DNA of 64,000 nt from Siminovitchia fordii DSM 16014 = CIP 108821. Its GTDB lineage: Bacteria; Bacillota; Bacilli; Bacillales; Bacillaceae_C. Below are positions 1 through 8,902 of the stretch, in pieces. Location: positions 30,113 to 94,112 of the forward strand of contig NZ_KB894699.1 of NCBI RefSeq assembly GCF_000374565.1, read 5' to 3'. A program made the position numbers and the translations under genes. Each line of letters begins with the position of its first letter. The first letter of the stretch is position 1. The notes below the pieces were generated by a model. It did no database searches, had not been told where the DNA came from, and saw nothing but the letters and a program-made list of their open reading frames with translations.

Positions 1-280
1 GAATACTATTGGCAGGTAGTACGGAACGCCATTGGTCACCAAGCATTGTTTTATCCAAATGGCAATGTTTCTCTATAAAAGAGGGAAGAAGGAGCAGTCG
101 GTTTGCCTCTTTCTTTGGTGAATCATCTGTAATGACTTCGTTGGAAGGGATGATTTTTTCAATTTTTCCGTCTTTAATCAAAAGATGGGAACATTCCGTC
201 TCAGTTCCTATTATGACGCCGCCATCAACCTTAAATCCCTTTTCCAAGAGGGCATTTGTTATCCAAAAAGCAGAGCTCAT
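1..280 (-). CDS. Amidohydrolase / cytosine deaminase-like protein, N-terminal part (cut by window edge)
   Basis: The reading frame runs off the left edge, so only about 93 N-terminal residues are visible. They contain a short beta-rich amidohydrolase N-domain, then the motif EKHCHLDKT near residue 75, which matches the HxH metal-binding signature of cytosine deaminase-type amidohydrolases (family knowledge). The substrate cannot be told from this part. I chose the ATG at 280 because GAAGGA lies about nine bases upstream; an in-frame ATG at 316 has a weaker site. A nucleoside deaminase lies upstream on the same strand, 176 bases away, so the two may share a role in nucleobase or N-heterocycle salvage. 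That link is inference. Confidence 0.75.
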   Translation of the reverse strand, partial: MSSAFWITNALLEKGFKVDGGVIIGTETECSHLLIKDGKIEKIIPSNEVITDDSPKKEANRLLLLPSFIEKHCHLDKTMLGDQWRSVLPANSI

Positions 281-456
281 ATATATCAATCCTTCGTTAT
301 TAAGTGATACAGACATTTAAAACATCCGTCCCTCTTGTCTTCATTGCATTAGATTTTTACAGGACAAATTGGATGGATATACACTAGGCAAATTTATGAT
401 CAATTTATTTCTATCCAACGCAGGTACACTCGTACCCTTCATCAATTAATTCGTGG

Positions 457-945
457 TCACCGCTTTGATTTGTAAAACTGATGATGGAGTTGACGAACTT
501 GTTCAGCAAGATCGGGGACAGGGCCGTCTATCTCCGTATCACGGATGACATCCTGGATCGGAAGGCTGCGAACACGCGATGTTGCAGTAACCCCCATCTC
601 ATTCAACCATTCCCCCAACTGTTGAGAGGAGCTGGCATAAACAATCCGGCCTAAGCCGACCCATCCGTGGGCGGCAGCACACATGGGACAATGTTCGCCG
701 GAAGTATATACTGTTGCCTTGCTTCTTTCTTCAGGTGTCATGTTCTGGGCTGCCCAACGTGCCAACTCAAATTCCGGATGCTGGGTATGGTCGCCGCTGG
801 CAACATGATTGTGGTCCTCTGCAAGTACTTCCCCGTTCGCTGAGACAAGTACGGAACCGAATGGCTCGTCTCCCTTCTTCAAAGCAGTCCTTGCAAGTTC
901 AATACAACGTCGCAGATGTTTCAAATCTGTCTCATTGATCATCAT
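457..945 (-). CDS. Nucleoside/nucleobase deaminase, cytidine-deaminase fold
   Basis: A 162-residue cytoplasmic zinc deaminase. The zinc site is visible as HPE at residues 56-58 and CPMC at 86-89, matching the H(A/P)E...CxxC pattern of the CMP/dCMP, guanine and tRNA-adenosine deaminase superfamily. HPE instead of the usual HAE, and EHCPMC instead of PCPMC, place it in a less-studied nucleoside deaminase branch, so the substrate is open. The start is the ATG at 945 (followed by a second ATG), preceded by AAGGAGG at ideal distance; an upstream in-frame ATG at 1002 lacks a ribosome binding site. It precedes the amidohydrolase on the same strand, possibly in one transcript. Confidence 0.85.
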   Translation of the reverse strand: MMINETDLKHLRRCIELARTALKKGDEPFGSVLVSANGEVLAEDHNHVASGDHTQHPEFELARWAAQNMTPEERSKATVYTSGEHCPMCAAAHGWVGLGRIVYASSSQQLGEWLNEMGVTATSRVRSLPIQDVIRDTEIDGPVPDLAEQVRQLHHQFYKSKR

Positions 946-1197
946 TGAATCCTCCTTGTAAATGTATTGCCAACTCCTCGATGCTGAGGAGCTTTTGCAC
1001 ATCTCCGGTTTAAAGAAGTAGCGGTTCTAACAAAAGGTGCTATAGAAGCTTCTTTTTAGTCTGGTTATGTGAACACTCAAAGCAATTCGTGAGAATCTAA
1101 GGCACTAGCTTTCTCGAAAACTATATCGTAATTTTATCAAAAAACTCTGTTTTTGTACCTGTGACGTGTTGTTTTCATGGAGGCAGTATTCGTTATC

Positions 1198-1905
1198 TTA
1201 ACTTTTTTCACTTGCCTTTATTAATATGCTTTCAATTTCCTTGTATCCCAGCTTTTTCGCATGCTGCAAGGGAGTGATCCCATCCCTATCTCCAATGTTC
1301 ACATCTGCACCATGATCGACTAGTAATTGTACGATTTTTTGATGCTTCTCTCCGCCGTTGCCCAAAATGACTGCTTCCAATAATGCGGTCCAATGCAAGT
1401 CGTTAATGTGATTGACATCGATGTCTGAATGAGTGAGTAACTCTCGAACAACTTCAACATGTCCTCGTTCTGAGGCAGGGATCAGCGCTGTGCCCCCAAA
1501 TCTGTTTGTAAGTTTTGTATCGGCCCCGGCTTCAATTGCGAGTCTCAGAATTTCAAGCTGACCTGATGCCCCGGCATGCAAAAGCACGTTGTCTGAGTTG
1601 TTGTCGCGGATATTAATGTCGGCGCCTTTTTGTATCAACGCCTTTACTGTATCCACTTCATTGTTATAAGTTGCTGCCATGACGGCTGTTCTTCCGTTTT
1701 CATCTGTTGCATCAATATCGGCTCCGTCTTGAAGCAGAGCCAAAACATCATCAGTATTTCCATTTTCCGCTGAAGCAATTAACTGTTGGTCCATCACTTC
1801 CACCTTCTTTTCACTGGATTGTGGTTCTAAATCCTGAGAGGAGTTTGGAACATTCTGACATGCGGCAAGAAACGCAATAACAAAGATTATGCAGTAACGA
1901 GACAT
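1198..1905 (-). CDS. Ankyrin-repeat lipoprotein
   Basis: A 235-residue exported lipoprotein. A short hydrophobic signal ends in the lipobox FLAAC, with Cys16 as the lipidation site. A polar linker follows (about residues 20-38), then about six ankyrin repeats to the C-terminus, recognisable by G-A-D-I/V-N and T-P/A-L/V-hydrophobic signatures. Ankyrin repeats bind other proteins, so this is probably a surface-anchored binding or scaffold protein; the partner is unknown. The ATG at 1905 is preceded by AAAGGAGTG; an in-frame ATG at 1959 would hide the signal peptide. It is divergent from a LysR gene. A bacterial ankyrin lipoprotein can also be an immunity factor, but nothing here shows that. Confidence 0.85.
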   Translation of the reverse strand: MSRYCIIFVIAFLAACQNVPNSSQDLEPQSSEKKVEVMDQQLIASAENGNTDDVLALLQDGADIDATDENGRTAVMAATYNNEVDTVKALIQKGADINIRDNNSDNVLLHAGASGQLEILRLAIEAGADTKLTNRFGGTALIPASERGHVEVVRELLTHSDIDVNHINDLHWTALLEAVILGNGGEKHQKIVQLLVDHGADVNIGDRDGITPLQHAKKLGYKEIESILIKASEKS

Positions 1906-2021
1906 CGTCCACACTCCTTTTTTCACTCTATAAAAATATGGTAACATGAAGATATCCAAACGAAAAATATATATAAAATATGATTTACTTAGGTTTTTCG
2001 TATATGAGAAAAGGAGTGCTC

Positions 2022-2912
2022 TTGAAGGTGGACATTAGGCAACTGCGATATTTTATAGCGATTGTAGAGGAAGGGAGCATTTCAGCTGCTGCAAAGAGAC
2101 TTCATCTTTCTCAACCTCCGTTAAGCCAACAATTGAAGTCAATGGAAGAGGAACTCGGCTCAACATTAGTAGAGAGAAACCGAAAGCATTTAAAGTTGAC
2201 GGAGGCGGGAAAAGCCTTATACAAATATGCTTTGCAAATGGATCAGTTAATGGCAGAGGCCAAAAGAGAAGTAATGGAAGTCGGAAGCGGGGTGAAAGGT
2301 AGACTAACGATAGGCGTGAATACACTTTCAGTCGCAGAGTTGCCTGAAATCCTTCATAGTTTTCGCAAGCAGTACCCTAAGGTGACATATACGATTCAAC
2401 AAAATGAATCCTCTCTTCTTTGTGAATTAGTCAAAGACCGGACAATCGAACTTGCTATCATTCGATTGCCGCTGGAGTTAGATGATTTTTCAGTTCTTCA
2501 CCTTTATGCGGAACCGTTTTATGTGATCACTTCCAATAAAGAGAAGTTATTTAAAGAAGACGTACCGCTTAAGGTTATTCAGGATCTGCCACTCTTATTG
2601 CCGAGTACACAGGGGTTAGGTGTCCATTATTTGATTTTGGAAGCTTTTTCCCGTTTTCACCTGCACCCGAATATTATTGGAGAATGTTCAGATATTTCCC
2701 TTTTGATGGATTTGACTTCATCTGGTTTTTGTGCATCAATTGTTCCGGAAACACTGCTTAAACGGTATAAAGGGTATGCCATACATGCTCACAAAATATC
2801 CAGCACAATGGAAATGGCAGCCCCGGTTGGACTAATATGGTTGAAAAATCATCGCCTATCCAACACAGCCCAAAAATTTATCGAGTTGTTCGAAAGAAAA
2901 GGGATTAAATAA
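2022..2912 (+). CDS. LysR-family transcriptional regulator
   Basis: About 296 residues. The N-terminal winged helix-turn-helix lies at about residues 18-40 (AAKRLHLSQPPLSQQLKSME), followed by the linker helix and a periplasmic-binding-protein-like effector domain. It resembles the CatM/BenM/CbbR-like group, which bind small carboxylates (family knowledge). AAGGAG at 2011-2016 serves either the TTG at 2022 or the GTG at 2028; I use TTG for spacing. LysR proteins usually control a divergent neighbour, here the ankyrin lipoprotein. The hut genes downstream have their own HutP and cre-like control, so this regulator probably does not govern them. Confidence 0.88.
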   Translation: MKVDIRQLRYFIAIVEEGSISAAAKRLHLSQPPLSQQLKSMEEELGSTLVERNRKHLKLTEAGKALYKYALQMDQLMAEAKREVMEVGSGVKGRLTIGVNTLSVAELPEILHSFRKQYPKVTYTIQQNESSLLCELVKDRTIELAIIRLPLELDDFSVLHLYAEPFYVITSNKEKLFKEDVPLKVIQDLPLLLPSTQGLGVHYLILEAFSRFHLHPNIIGECSDISLLMDLTSSGFCASIVPETLLKRYKGYAIHAHKISSTMEMAAPVGLIWLKNHRLSNTAQKFIELFERKGIK

Positions 2913-3378
2913 AGCGTTATCCGACTCATGAAGTTAGTCTGAGTTTTGGATGATTCCTGGAGAGGTATTTACACTTTTGTATGTTTATTTAGATGTTCCA
3001 AAAAGCTGCTTTTTATCTGAAAGTTGATTGTTCAATATGTCCCTCTTTAAAAAAGCCTATACATAAGAAAAGGTTATATTTTCTGGGAGAGCCTAATCGT
3101 TGCCTAGTCTCTCAAAAAAACCTTTGAATATGAACGACCCTTTGAGACTCTTGGGAAACTTCTAAGCAGGTTATAAATACTTGAAGCTTATCCGTAAAAT
3201 AGCTGATTTGACACAGGTGTCTCTTCAAGATGATTTCGAAGATACAGCATTAGAAATTATATTGAATGGAAAAAATTGGTTACGTACGCTGACGGTTTTG
3301 TTTGAGAGAACGGCGATGTAATTCCATTCTTGAAGTAGCTCAAGTTTAAAAGGTTTCGTATCTAATCGGGCAAAGTTA
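2913..3378 (+). other. Intergenic region with one possible gene remnant
   Basis: No complete gene is visible between the LysR gene and the hut promoter. An open stretch at 3181-3321 would encode 47 residues starting at a TTG (LKLIRKIADLTQVSLQ...), with no convincing ribosome binding site. It reads like the C-terminal piece of a lost protein, which I do not recognise. Confidence 0.3.
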
Positions 3379-3407
3379 TTGACAGGAGCCGGAAAAGCGC
3401 TTACAAT
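3379..3407 (+). promoter_or_regulatory. hut operon promoter with overlapping cre (CcpA) site
   Basis: TTGACA at 3379-3384 and TACAAT at 3402-3407, spaced by 17 bases, form a near-consensus sigma-A promoter 43 bases ahead of hutP. The reverse strand at 3391-3406 reads TTGTAAGCGCTTTTCC, which matches the cre consensus except at the last position and overlaps the -10 box. This predicts catabolite repression by CcpA, as known for the B. subtilis hut promoter. Confidence 0.8.
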
Positions 3408-3449
3408 CGAAATGATTAGCTAATAGTGATTAGAAAAAGAGTTGTTTAT

Positions 3450-3893
3450 ATGTCTTTGAATAAAGATCGCCGAATTGGCCGTCATGCAGTTCTCCTATTG
3501 CTATCCAATAATCCGGTTGAGCAATTGGAGAAGCTAAAGCAGGAGAATTGGATAGGGTGTTTAGGGAAAGTTGGTTCGATGGATGCACATAAAGTGGTCG
3601 CTGCAATTGAAACGGCTGCGAAGAAAAACGGGATTGTCCGCTCGGACGTCTATCGTGAAATGCATGCTCTATACCATGCGATTATCGAAGCATTGCAAGG
3701 GATTACAAGGGGCCAGGTACAAATAGGCTCTATCCTTAGAACTGTCGGTCTTTCATTTGCTGTTTTACGGGGAAATCCTTATGACAGTGAGCAGGAGGGG
3801 GACTGGATTGCAGTATCTTTGTATGGGACGATAGGAGCGCCTGTGAAAGGCTCCGAGCACGAAACAATCGGTTTAGGAATCAATCACATATAA
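3450..3893 (+). CDS. hutP: HutP, histidine-dependent antiterminator of the hut operon
   Basis: A 147-residue homologue of B. subtilis HutP, alignable over its whole length. HutP hexamers bind L-histidine and Mg2+ and then hold NAG-triplet RNA to prevent formation of a terminator (established for B. subtilis). The metal-ligand histidines are present as H72 and H76 in HALYH and H137 near the C-terminus, each one position lower than in B. subtilis. The ATG at 3450 gives the conserved start [10 protein letters not shown]; an in-frame upstream ATG at 3426 adds eight unconserved residues. The ribosome binding site is weak. Its RNA target lies directly downstream, before hutH. Confidence 0.95.
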   Translation: MSLNKDRRIGRHAVLLLLSNNPVEQLEKLKQENWIGCLGKVGSMDAHKVVAAIETAAKKNGIVRSDVYREMHALYHAIIEALQGITRGQVQIGSILRTVGLSFAVLRGNPYDSEQEGDWIAVSLYGTIGAPVKGSEHETIGLGINHI

Positions 3894-3908
3894 TTGCCCA
3901 TAGTTTAT

Positions 3909-3972
3909 TAGATTAGTCAATAGGGGGCTATATCTTGGAGTCTATTTGAGTCCAAGATATAGTCCCTTTTTT
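3909..3972 (+). promoter_or_regulatory. HutP-binding RNA and regulated terminator
   Basis: UAG triplets at 3909, 3914 and 3921, then GAG and UAG triplets within the hairpin, resemble the spaced NAG repeats bound by HutP. The hairpin itself is strong: 3924-3939 pairs with 3951-3966 over 16 bp with one G-U, loop 3940-3950, then six T at 3967-3972. Together these form a histidine-responsive terminator/antiterminator between hutP and hutH. Confidence 0.85.
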
Positions 3973-4017
3973 CATTGCTGCTTTACTTGACTAAAGAAAT
4001 ATGAAAGGAGAATACAA

Positions 4018-5538
4018 ATGGTCATACTTAACGGTAATACACTTACTTTTTCCGAGGTGAAAAAAGTTCTTTATCATCAGGAAAAAGTTCATTTCTCAGA
4101 AGAAAGCATGAAGAGAGTAAAAGAAAGCAGAAAAGCGGTCGAAAAAATTGTTTCTGAAGAAAGGGTCGTCTATGGAATTACAACAGGCTTTGGAAAATTC
4201 AGTGATGTATTTATCGGCAAAGAAGACGTGGGAAAATTACAGTTGAATTTAATTCGCTCCCATGCCTGCGGAGTGGGCGCCCCTTTTCCAGAAATTGTAT
4301 CACGGGCGATGGTACTGCTCCGTGCCAACGCGTTGCTGAAAGGTTTTTCCGGTGTTCGTCCAGTTGTCATCGAAAGGCTGTTGGATTTGATCAACTCGGA
4401 CATTCATCCGGTGATCCCACAGCAAGGATCCCTGGGAGCCAGCGGGGATTTGGCTCCACTGTCCCACTTAGCCCTTGTTTTAATTGGAGAAGGAGAAGTC
4501 TTTTATAAAGGGAAGAGAACAAGTGCGATGGACGCCTTGATGAATGAAGGGATTTGTCCCATCAACTTGACGGCTAAAGATGGTTTGGGTCTTATTAACG
4601 GAACACAGGCAATGACGGCTATGGGAATTGTTGCTTATTTGGAAGCCGAAAAGCTTGCTTATCAGGCAGAACTCATTTCTGCAGTAACAGTTGAAGGGCT
4701 GCGCGGTATCATCGATGCATTTGATCAGGATATTCAAGTAGCCCGCGGCTACAGGGAGCAGGTAGAAGTGGCCGAACGGATTCGCGATTTTCTGTCAGAC
4801 AGTCAATTGACAACTAAACAAGGAGAAATCCGCGTTCAGGATGCTTATTCAATCCGCTGCATTCCTCAAGTTCATGGAGCCTCATGGCAGGCATTGAACT
4901 ATATAAAAGAGAAACTTGAAATTGAAATGAATGCTGCAACGGATAACCCTTTAGTCTTTCAAAACGAGGAGAAAGTGTTATCGGGCGGGAATTTTCACGG
5001 TCAACCAATCGCATTGGCAATGGATTTTCTGGCGATCGCTGTGGCGGAACTTGCCAACATTTCGGAACGCCGGATTGAACGCTTGGTGAATCCACAATTG
5101 AATGACCTGCCGCCATTTTTAAGTTCTGAGCCGGGCTTGCAGTCAGGAGCCATGATTATGCAATATGTCGCAGCATCATTGGTATCGGAAAATAAAACAT
5201 TGGCTCACCCTGCAAGTGTTGATTCCATCCCATCATCTGCGAATCAGGAAGATCATGTAAGCATGGGAACAATTGCATCAAGGCATGCTTATCAGATTAT
5301 ACAAAATGCAAGACGTGTAATAGCCATTGAAGCGATTTGCAGTTTGCAGGCCGCGGAAATACGGGGAAAAAAGAAAATGGCGGCTATCACCAGAGAGTTT
5401 TTAGAAGAGGCCAGAGAGGTTGTCCCATTCATTGAACATGACCGGGTATTCTCAAAAGATATTGAGAAGATGTCAGATTGGTTAAAAAGAGAAACCGCGA
5501 ACTTTGCCAAAATAAAGAGAAGCAAGACTAAATCATGA
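4018..5538 (+). CDS. hutH: Histidine ammonia-lyase (histidase)
   Basis: A 506-residue cytoplasmic enzyme that removes ammonia from L-histidine to give trans-urocanate, the first step of histidine degradation. The MIO cofactor tripeptide Ala-Ser-Gly is at residues 141-143 in [11 protein letters not shown]. The conserved YGITTGFG near residue 52 and QEDHVSMG near the C-terminal third are also present. Length matches the family. The start ATG has AAAGGAG about eight bases upstream. It follows the HutP-controlled terminator. The later pathway genes hutU, hutI and hutG do not follow; a non-coding stretch does, so they are elsewhere or lost. Confidence 0.97.
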   Translation: MVILNGNTLTFSEVKKVLYHQEKVHFSEESMKRVKESRKAVEKIVSEERVVYGITTGFGKFSDVFIGKEDVGKLQLNLIRSHACGVGAPFPEIVSRAMVLLRANALLKGFSGVRPVVIERLLDLINSDIHPVIPQQGSLGASGDLAPLSHLALVLIGEGEVFYKGKRTSAMDALMNEGICPINLTAKDGLGLINGTQAMTAMGIVAYLEAEKLAYQAELISAVTVEGLRGIIDAFDQDIQVARGYREQVEVAERIRDFLSDSQLTTKQGEIRVQDAYSIRCIPQVHGASWQALNYIKEKLEIEMNAATDNPLVFQNEEKVLSGGNFHGQPIALAMDFLAIAVAELANISERRIERLVNPQLNDLPPFLSSEPGLQSGAMIMQYVAASLVSENKTLAHPASVDSIPSSANQEDHVSMGTIASRHAYQIIQNARRVIAIEAICSLQAAEIRGKKKMAAITREFLEEAREVVPFIEHDRVFSKDIEKMSDWLKRETANFAKIKRSKTKS

Positions 5539-5977
5539 TTTTTTCCTTAACTAACAAGGCTAACTTTTACCAATAGCAAAGCAAGTTAGAACGATAAGCT
5601 AAGACGAAGTTACTCATGAATAGCTGGAGCACTTGTGCAAGAAAATTATGTTTTCTTTTTTAGAAGAAAGCTATACTGTAGTTCAAAATGAATATATTTA
5701 AGACGTCTGAAGGTGCTGTAACTCCCGCAGTGCTTGTTCAATAGCTTGGTTCCCTGAAAGAGAGGGACAACACGAATAATATAGGAATAAAACCTACCCT
5801 AAATGAGCCGGACACTCAATGGTAGGTTTTATTTTTTACTGTCTGACATAATCGCAACTATTAACGCCCTAAATTAACCATCAGCATCGCGCCCTTACGG
5901 GAGTGCGCCGTTGAGTCAACCAATTATGCTATTGCTTTATTAGGTGAACCAGTATCATTTAATCAAAAATACTTTTA
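5539..5977 (+). terminator. Terminator of hutH within a non-coding stretch
   Basis: The arms AAAACCTACC at 5789-5798 and GGTAGGTTTT at 5821-5830 pair perfectly and are followed by ATTTTTT, a rho-independent terminator for the plus strand. The rest of 5539-5977 holds no gene I can support. A small hairpin-forming motif, GCGCCCTTACGGGAGTGCGC, lies at about 5888-5907; it may be a dispersed intergenic repeat. Confidence 0.7.
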
Positions 5978-6265
5978 TTAAGGAGTTCCCTCACACGAAA
6001 AATACCAGAAATCTTTGGTTTGAATAAATCCACCCCCATTCCACCTATATGTCCATCCATTATCTAACATATTTCCATGTACGAACATATCTTCTCCAGG
6101 CAGGTACACATCAATGATCTCTCCACCAGGCCAATCATAAGCTACAGTGTACTCATTAACAAAACCGTGTCCATTACAGGCAGCAGAAGCCTGGTTTGGT
6201 GATACTCCTGCTACAAGCAGTAAACCAAGCACCAAAGCCATGGCTAACCCTTTTGCCTTTCCCAT
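5978..6265 (-). CDS. Small secreted protein of unknown function
   Basis: A 95-residue protein with a classic Sec signal peptide: a basic start, a hydrophobic core of about 15 residues and the cleavage motif QASA-A near residue 28. The mature part (about 67 residues) is rich in Trp, Gly and Asp and has only two cysteines, at its start and near its end, which could form one disulfide. The pattern of short beta-strand segments suggests a compact extracellular beta protein. AAAGGAGG lies just upstream of the ATG, so expression is likely. I do not recognise the family; an enzyme inhibitor, bacteriocin-like or wall-binding role is possible but not shown. Confidence 0.75.
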   Translation of the reverse strand: MGKAKGLAMALVLGLLLVAGVSPNQASAACNGHGFVNEYTVAYDWPGGEIIDVYLPGEDMFVHGNMLDNGWTYRWNGGGFIQTKDFWYFSCEGTP

Positions 6266-6307
6266 TTTCCGACCTCCTTTGGAAGATATTCACAATTGAT
6301 ATATTCC

Positions 6308-6347
6308 CTTGTCAGAGATAATGAAAACTTGTCAGAGATAATAAAAA
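6308..6347 (+). repeat. Two tandem copies of a 20-bp sequence
   Basis: CTTGTCAGAGATAATGAAAA at 6308-6327 is repeated with one change at 6328-6347. It lies upstream of the small secreted protein gene, in its promoter region, so it could be a regulator binding site or a simple duplication. Confidence 0.6.
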
Positions 6348-7105
6348 GAACCTATTGATCCAATTTCACTCCGCCCTATGGTTGTTTTTTTGCGGCAATT
6401 AATCACCTTAGTATCTGGTCAGCTAAATCTGTCTTAATTAATAGTATGTTAAAAGGAGTGAATAATGGTTTAGTCAGCGTTTTCAATGTGAATTTTTTAG
6501 ATTCCATGTCCTAAATTAGCAAGAATTGTCAATCGATTATGGATTTACCTAAATGGTTTTTCAGCGTTATGATGGTGTTATGAGAAAGTAGTGAACTAGG
6601 TTTATCGTCCTTTAGATGTTACAACCCAACTAAACATTAAAGAATCTACATTGAGAAAGTACTTTTTCCAATAAAGAGACGGGGATAAAATTTCAGCGTA
6701 ACAGTCAAAATCAAAGATGGTATAATGATATTGACGTTATTGTTTTAAGGAAGCTTGTGACGCTGAAGAATAACAGCAAATGACATTGAAATTGACACGA
6801 TTTTTTATAGTCTAAGAAGGGGGGCATCAGGGGTTTTAACCGATACAGAGCGTTATACCAGCGACATATCGAGACTAAAGAATGAGGTGAATAATCAAAA
6901 ACGGGTTTTTCGTTAATTCACTTTTATCTGATGATGTCCAGAGTTAATTCTATAAAAATATACATTTCCCAAGCTGCCAATCGAAAAAGAACAATTAAGG
7001 AAATAGAGTGATTATTCAATAATTACGAAGGGGGCATTATCAGGAATCTTCTATTAGAATGATTAAATAGAATGATTAAACAAGCAGATATTTAAAGGAG
7101 CGTCG
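6348..7105. other. Non-coding stretch
   Basis: No open frame with a ribosome binding site and plausible composition was found on either strand over about 750 bases. Short frames are interrupted throughout. It may be decayed genes, but no family is recognisable. Confidence 0.5.
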
Positions 7106-7570
7106 ATGAAAATAAAAGTTCAATTGAGAATGGCAACTGAGCAGGATTTGGAAAAAATTGTGGAAATGTTGGCTGATGATGATTTGGGAATGAAAAGAGA
7201 ACGCTACGAACAGCCCTTGCCGGAAAGCTACATAAACGCCTTTAAAGCTATTGCGGCGGATCCTAACATTGAACTTGTTGTGGCATGTCGCGGAAATGAA
7301 GTGATTGGCGTCCAACAGATTACCTTTACACCGCATATTACTTATCAAGGTGGGTGGAGGGCAACGATAGAGGGAGTAAGAACCTCTTCTTCGGAACGCG
7401 GGAAAGGAGTTGGGAGTAATCTGATCAATTGGGCCATCCAACGAGCCAAAGATCGTGGTTGCCATTTAGTTCAACTTACCACGGATAAGAAGCGTACAGA
7501 GACGTTACGATTTTACGAGCATTTGGGATTTAAAGCTACACATGAGGGATTGAAGATGTCTCTTCATTAA
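7106..7570 (+). CDS. GNAT-family N-acetyltransferase
   Basis: A 154-residue single-domain acetyltransferase. The acetyl-CoA pyrophosphate loop is visible as RGKGVGS at residues 98-104 (pattern R/Q-x-x-G-x-G/A), preceded by the beta-4 strand ATIEGVRTS and followed by the typical C-terminal FYEHLGF. GNAT enzymes move an acetyl group from acetyl-CoA to an amine; the acceptor cannot be told here. AAAGGAGCG lies immediately upstream of the ATG. It may be cotranscribed with the DinB-like gene 93 bases downstream. Close relatives are usually annotated as resistance or protein-modifying acetyltransferases, which is too loose to adopt. Confidence 0.88.
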   Translation: MKIKVQLRMATEQDLEKIVEMLADDDLGMKRERYEQPLPESYINAFKAIAADPNIELVVACRGNEVIGVQQITFTPHITYQGGWRATIEGVRTSSSERGKGVGSNLINWAIQRAKDRGCHLVQLTTDKKRTETLRFYEHLGFKATHEGLKMSLH

Positions 7571-7663
7571 GGAAAAAACTTTTAATACAGCCCTATATTT
7601 AATAGACTTATAGGCAAAGGAAGAAATGGCAAAGAACTTTATCCACATAAAGGAGGAATTAAT

Positions 7664-8116
7664 TTGGGACAAGCAAAGCAAATGATGAATGAATGGTTGG
7701 AACACCGAAAGGTTTTGGAAGAATTACTGGAAACCGTTGATGACAAACATATCAATTTTAAACCCTGGGAAGGGGCCATGACACTTGGTGAACTTGCGTT
7801 GCATGTGGCTGGATGGAATGATGTGTTCGTCACAATGGTCAAGACAGAAGAATTTGGTTCGCCCGACATACCTGAATGCCAGACGATGGCTGACGTGCGC
7901 AAAGCTGTAAAGCACTTTACGGAAAAAACAAAAGCTACATACGAATCATTTTCTGATGCCGATTTAGAAGCTGAAAATAATTCATCGCATCCAAAACTTA
8001 AAGGCCCGAAAAAAAAATACCTTTCCGCCATGTATGATCACGAGGTTCACCATAAAGGCCAACTTTTTGTGTACGCGCGTATGGCAGGCTCAAAAGAAGT
8101 TCCATTTTTTCGCTAA
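7664..8116 (+). CDS. DinB/YfiT-fold putative metal-dependent protein
   Basis: A 150-residue four-helix protein of the DinB/YfiT superfamily. The three expected metal-ligand histidines are H47 (in LALHVAGW), H126 and H130 (DHEVHHKGQL). Some members are thiol-dependent enzymes such as bacillithiol transferases; others have no known function. Translation starts at a TTG at 7664 with a strong AAAGGAGG at 7650-7657, so the frame is well supported. It follows the GNAT gene in the same direction. The name DinB here refers to a fold, not to DNA polymerase IV, and does not imply DNA-damage control. Confidence 0.87.
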   Translation: MGQAKQMMNEWLEHRKVLEELLETVDDKHINFKPWEGAMTLGELALHVAGWNDVFVTMVKTEEFGSPDIPECQTMADVRKAVKHFTEKTKATYESFSDADLEAENNSSHPKLKGPKKKYLSAMYDHEVHHKGQLFVYARMAGSKEVPFFR

Positions 8117-8406
8117 ATGGTCAAGTCTCCTGGTTCTATTATCAGGTACAAATGTAAAAAGGAAAGTGTTTACTTCAAGTGAGGCAGTGTAACGCTTAGA
8201 AAGATTGTGACAGGGGCTTCCTTACAGAATTGCTAAATGGGAACGATTACATAAAGATGACTCATGAAGTGAAACTTTAGGAAAAATGATTTAATTCGCT
8301 GCTTCCTTAAATAGGGAGTATCAAATGTGGAGATTAGACTGTTTAATGAAAGAGGAACGATTATATAATAATCTCTAGAACGTGAGTAGCAGCCTCTAAC
8401 GTTGCA
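8117..8406. other. Non-coding stretch
   Basis: About 290 bases with no supportable gene. The frames are short and interrupted, and I recognise no family. Confidence 0.5.
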
Positions 8407-8459
8407 GAAATAGACCATCCCCGAACGTTTGTAGTCCTAAGGGAGGTCTATTTCTTTTT
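8407..8459 (+). terminator. Rho-independent terminator
   Basis: GAAATAGACC at 8407-8416 pairs perfectly with GGTCTATTTC at 8445-8454, followed by TTTTT. It lies 290 bases past the DinB-like gene and may end that transcript or a lost gene. Confidence 0.65.
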
Positions 8460-8538
8460 GTTTTTCCAGTATCAAGTATGAAAAATCGATCGAATGAGGA
8501 TTCCGGGGGAATCACATGATTAAGATGGTTCCGCTCTA

Positions 8539-8590
8539 TTGAAATGTTTGTTCTATATTTGGTATAATTCAATATAGGAACATAGGTTCG
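8539..8590 (+). promoter_or_regulatory. Promoter with LexA (SOS) box, no intact gene directly after it
   Basis: TTGAAA at 8539-8544 and TATAAT at 8563-8568 (18-base spacer) form a promoter. Just downstream, 8577-8590 reads GGAACATAGGTTCG, matching the Bacillus LexA/DinR box core GAAC-N4-GTTC. Only a 17-codon open frame follows at about 8621-8674. The next gene is the topoisomerase at 8903, about 310 bases away, so this is either a long leader for that gene or the relic of a lost SOS gene. Confidence 0.6.
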
Positions 8591-8902
8591 ATGAGGGAGT
8601 ATCGAATATAAAATACTGATGTACATGAAAAACACAAGTCATGCTCTTTCAATAAAAGGTCCAGAAAATTGAATACCTCATGAACTGTAATATTCTTTAT
8701 ATTTTACCAGGAAACCATTTTCTAGAACGCTCTATTTGCAGCTGATAGCCATAAATGATAAAAGCAAATACATAATAATATAAAAATGTGAATCCGTTTA
8801 AAATTAACTAATTTATAAATGTTTTGTTGGGATGTATTTAATGTCTATCATTAAAAAGTTGAAAATCCTTCCCCCAAAAAAAGGGTAAATGGAGGTATAA
8901 AA
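8591..8902. other. Leader or decayed region before the topoisomerase gene
   Basis: AT-rich sequence with no supportable gene apart from the 17-codon frame after the LexA-box promoter. I see no hairpin followed by a T-run here, so transcription from that promoter could reach the topoisomerase gene. Confidence 0.4.

Noticed and set aside
9..320. 103-codon plus-strand frame at the left edge
   Set aside because: It lies antisense to the amidohydrolase frame, which has a recognisable metal-binding motif and a ribosome binding site; this frame has neither.
7664..8116. SOS-induced DNA polymerase, from the DinB name
   Set aside because: The three histidines and size show the DinB/YfiT metal-binding fold, not polymerase IV.
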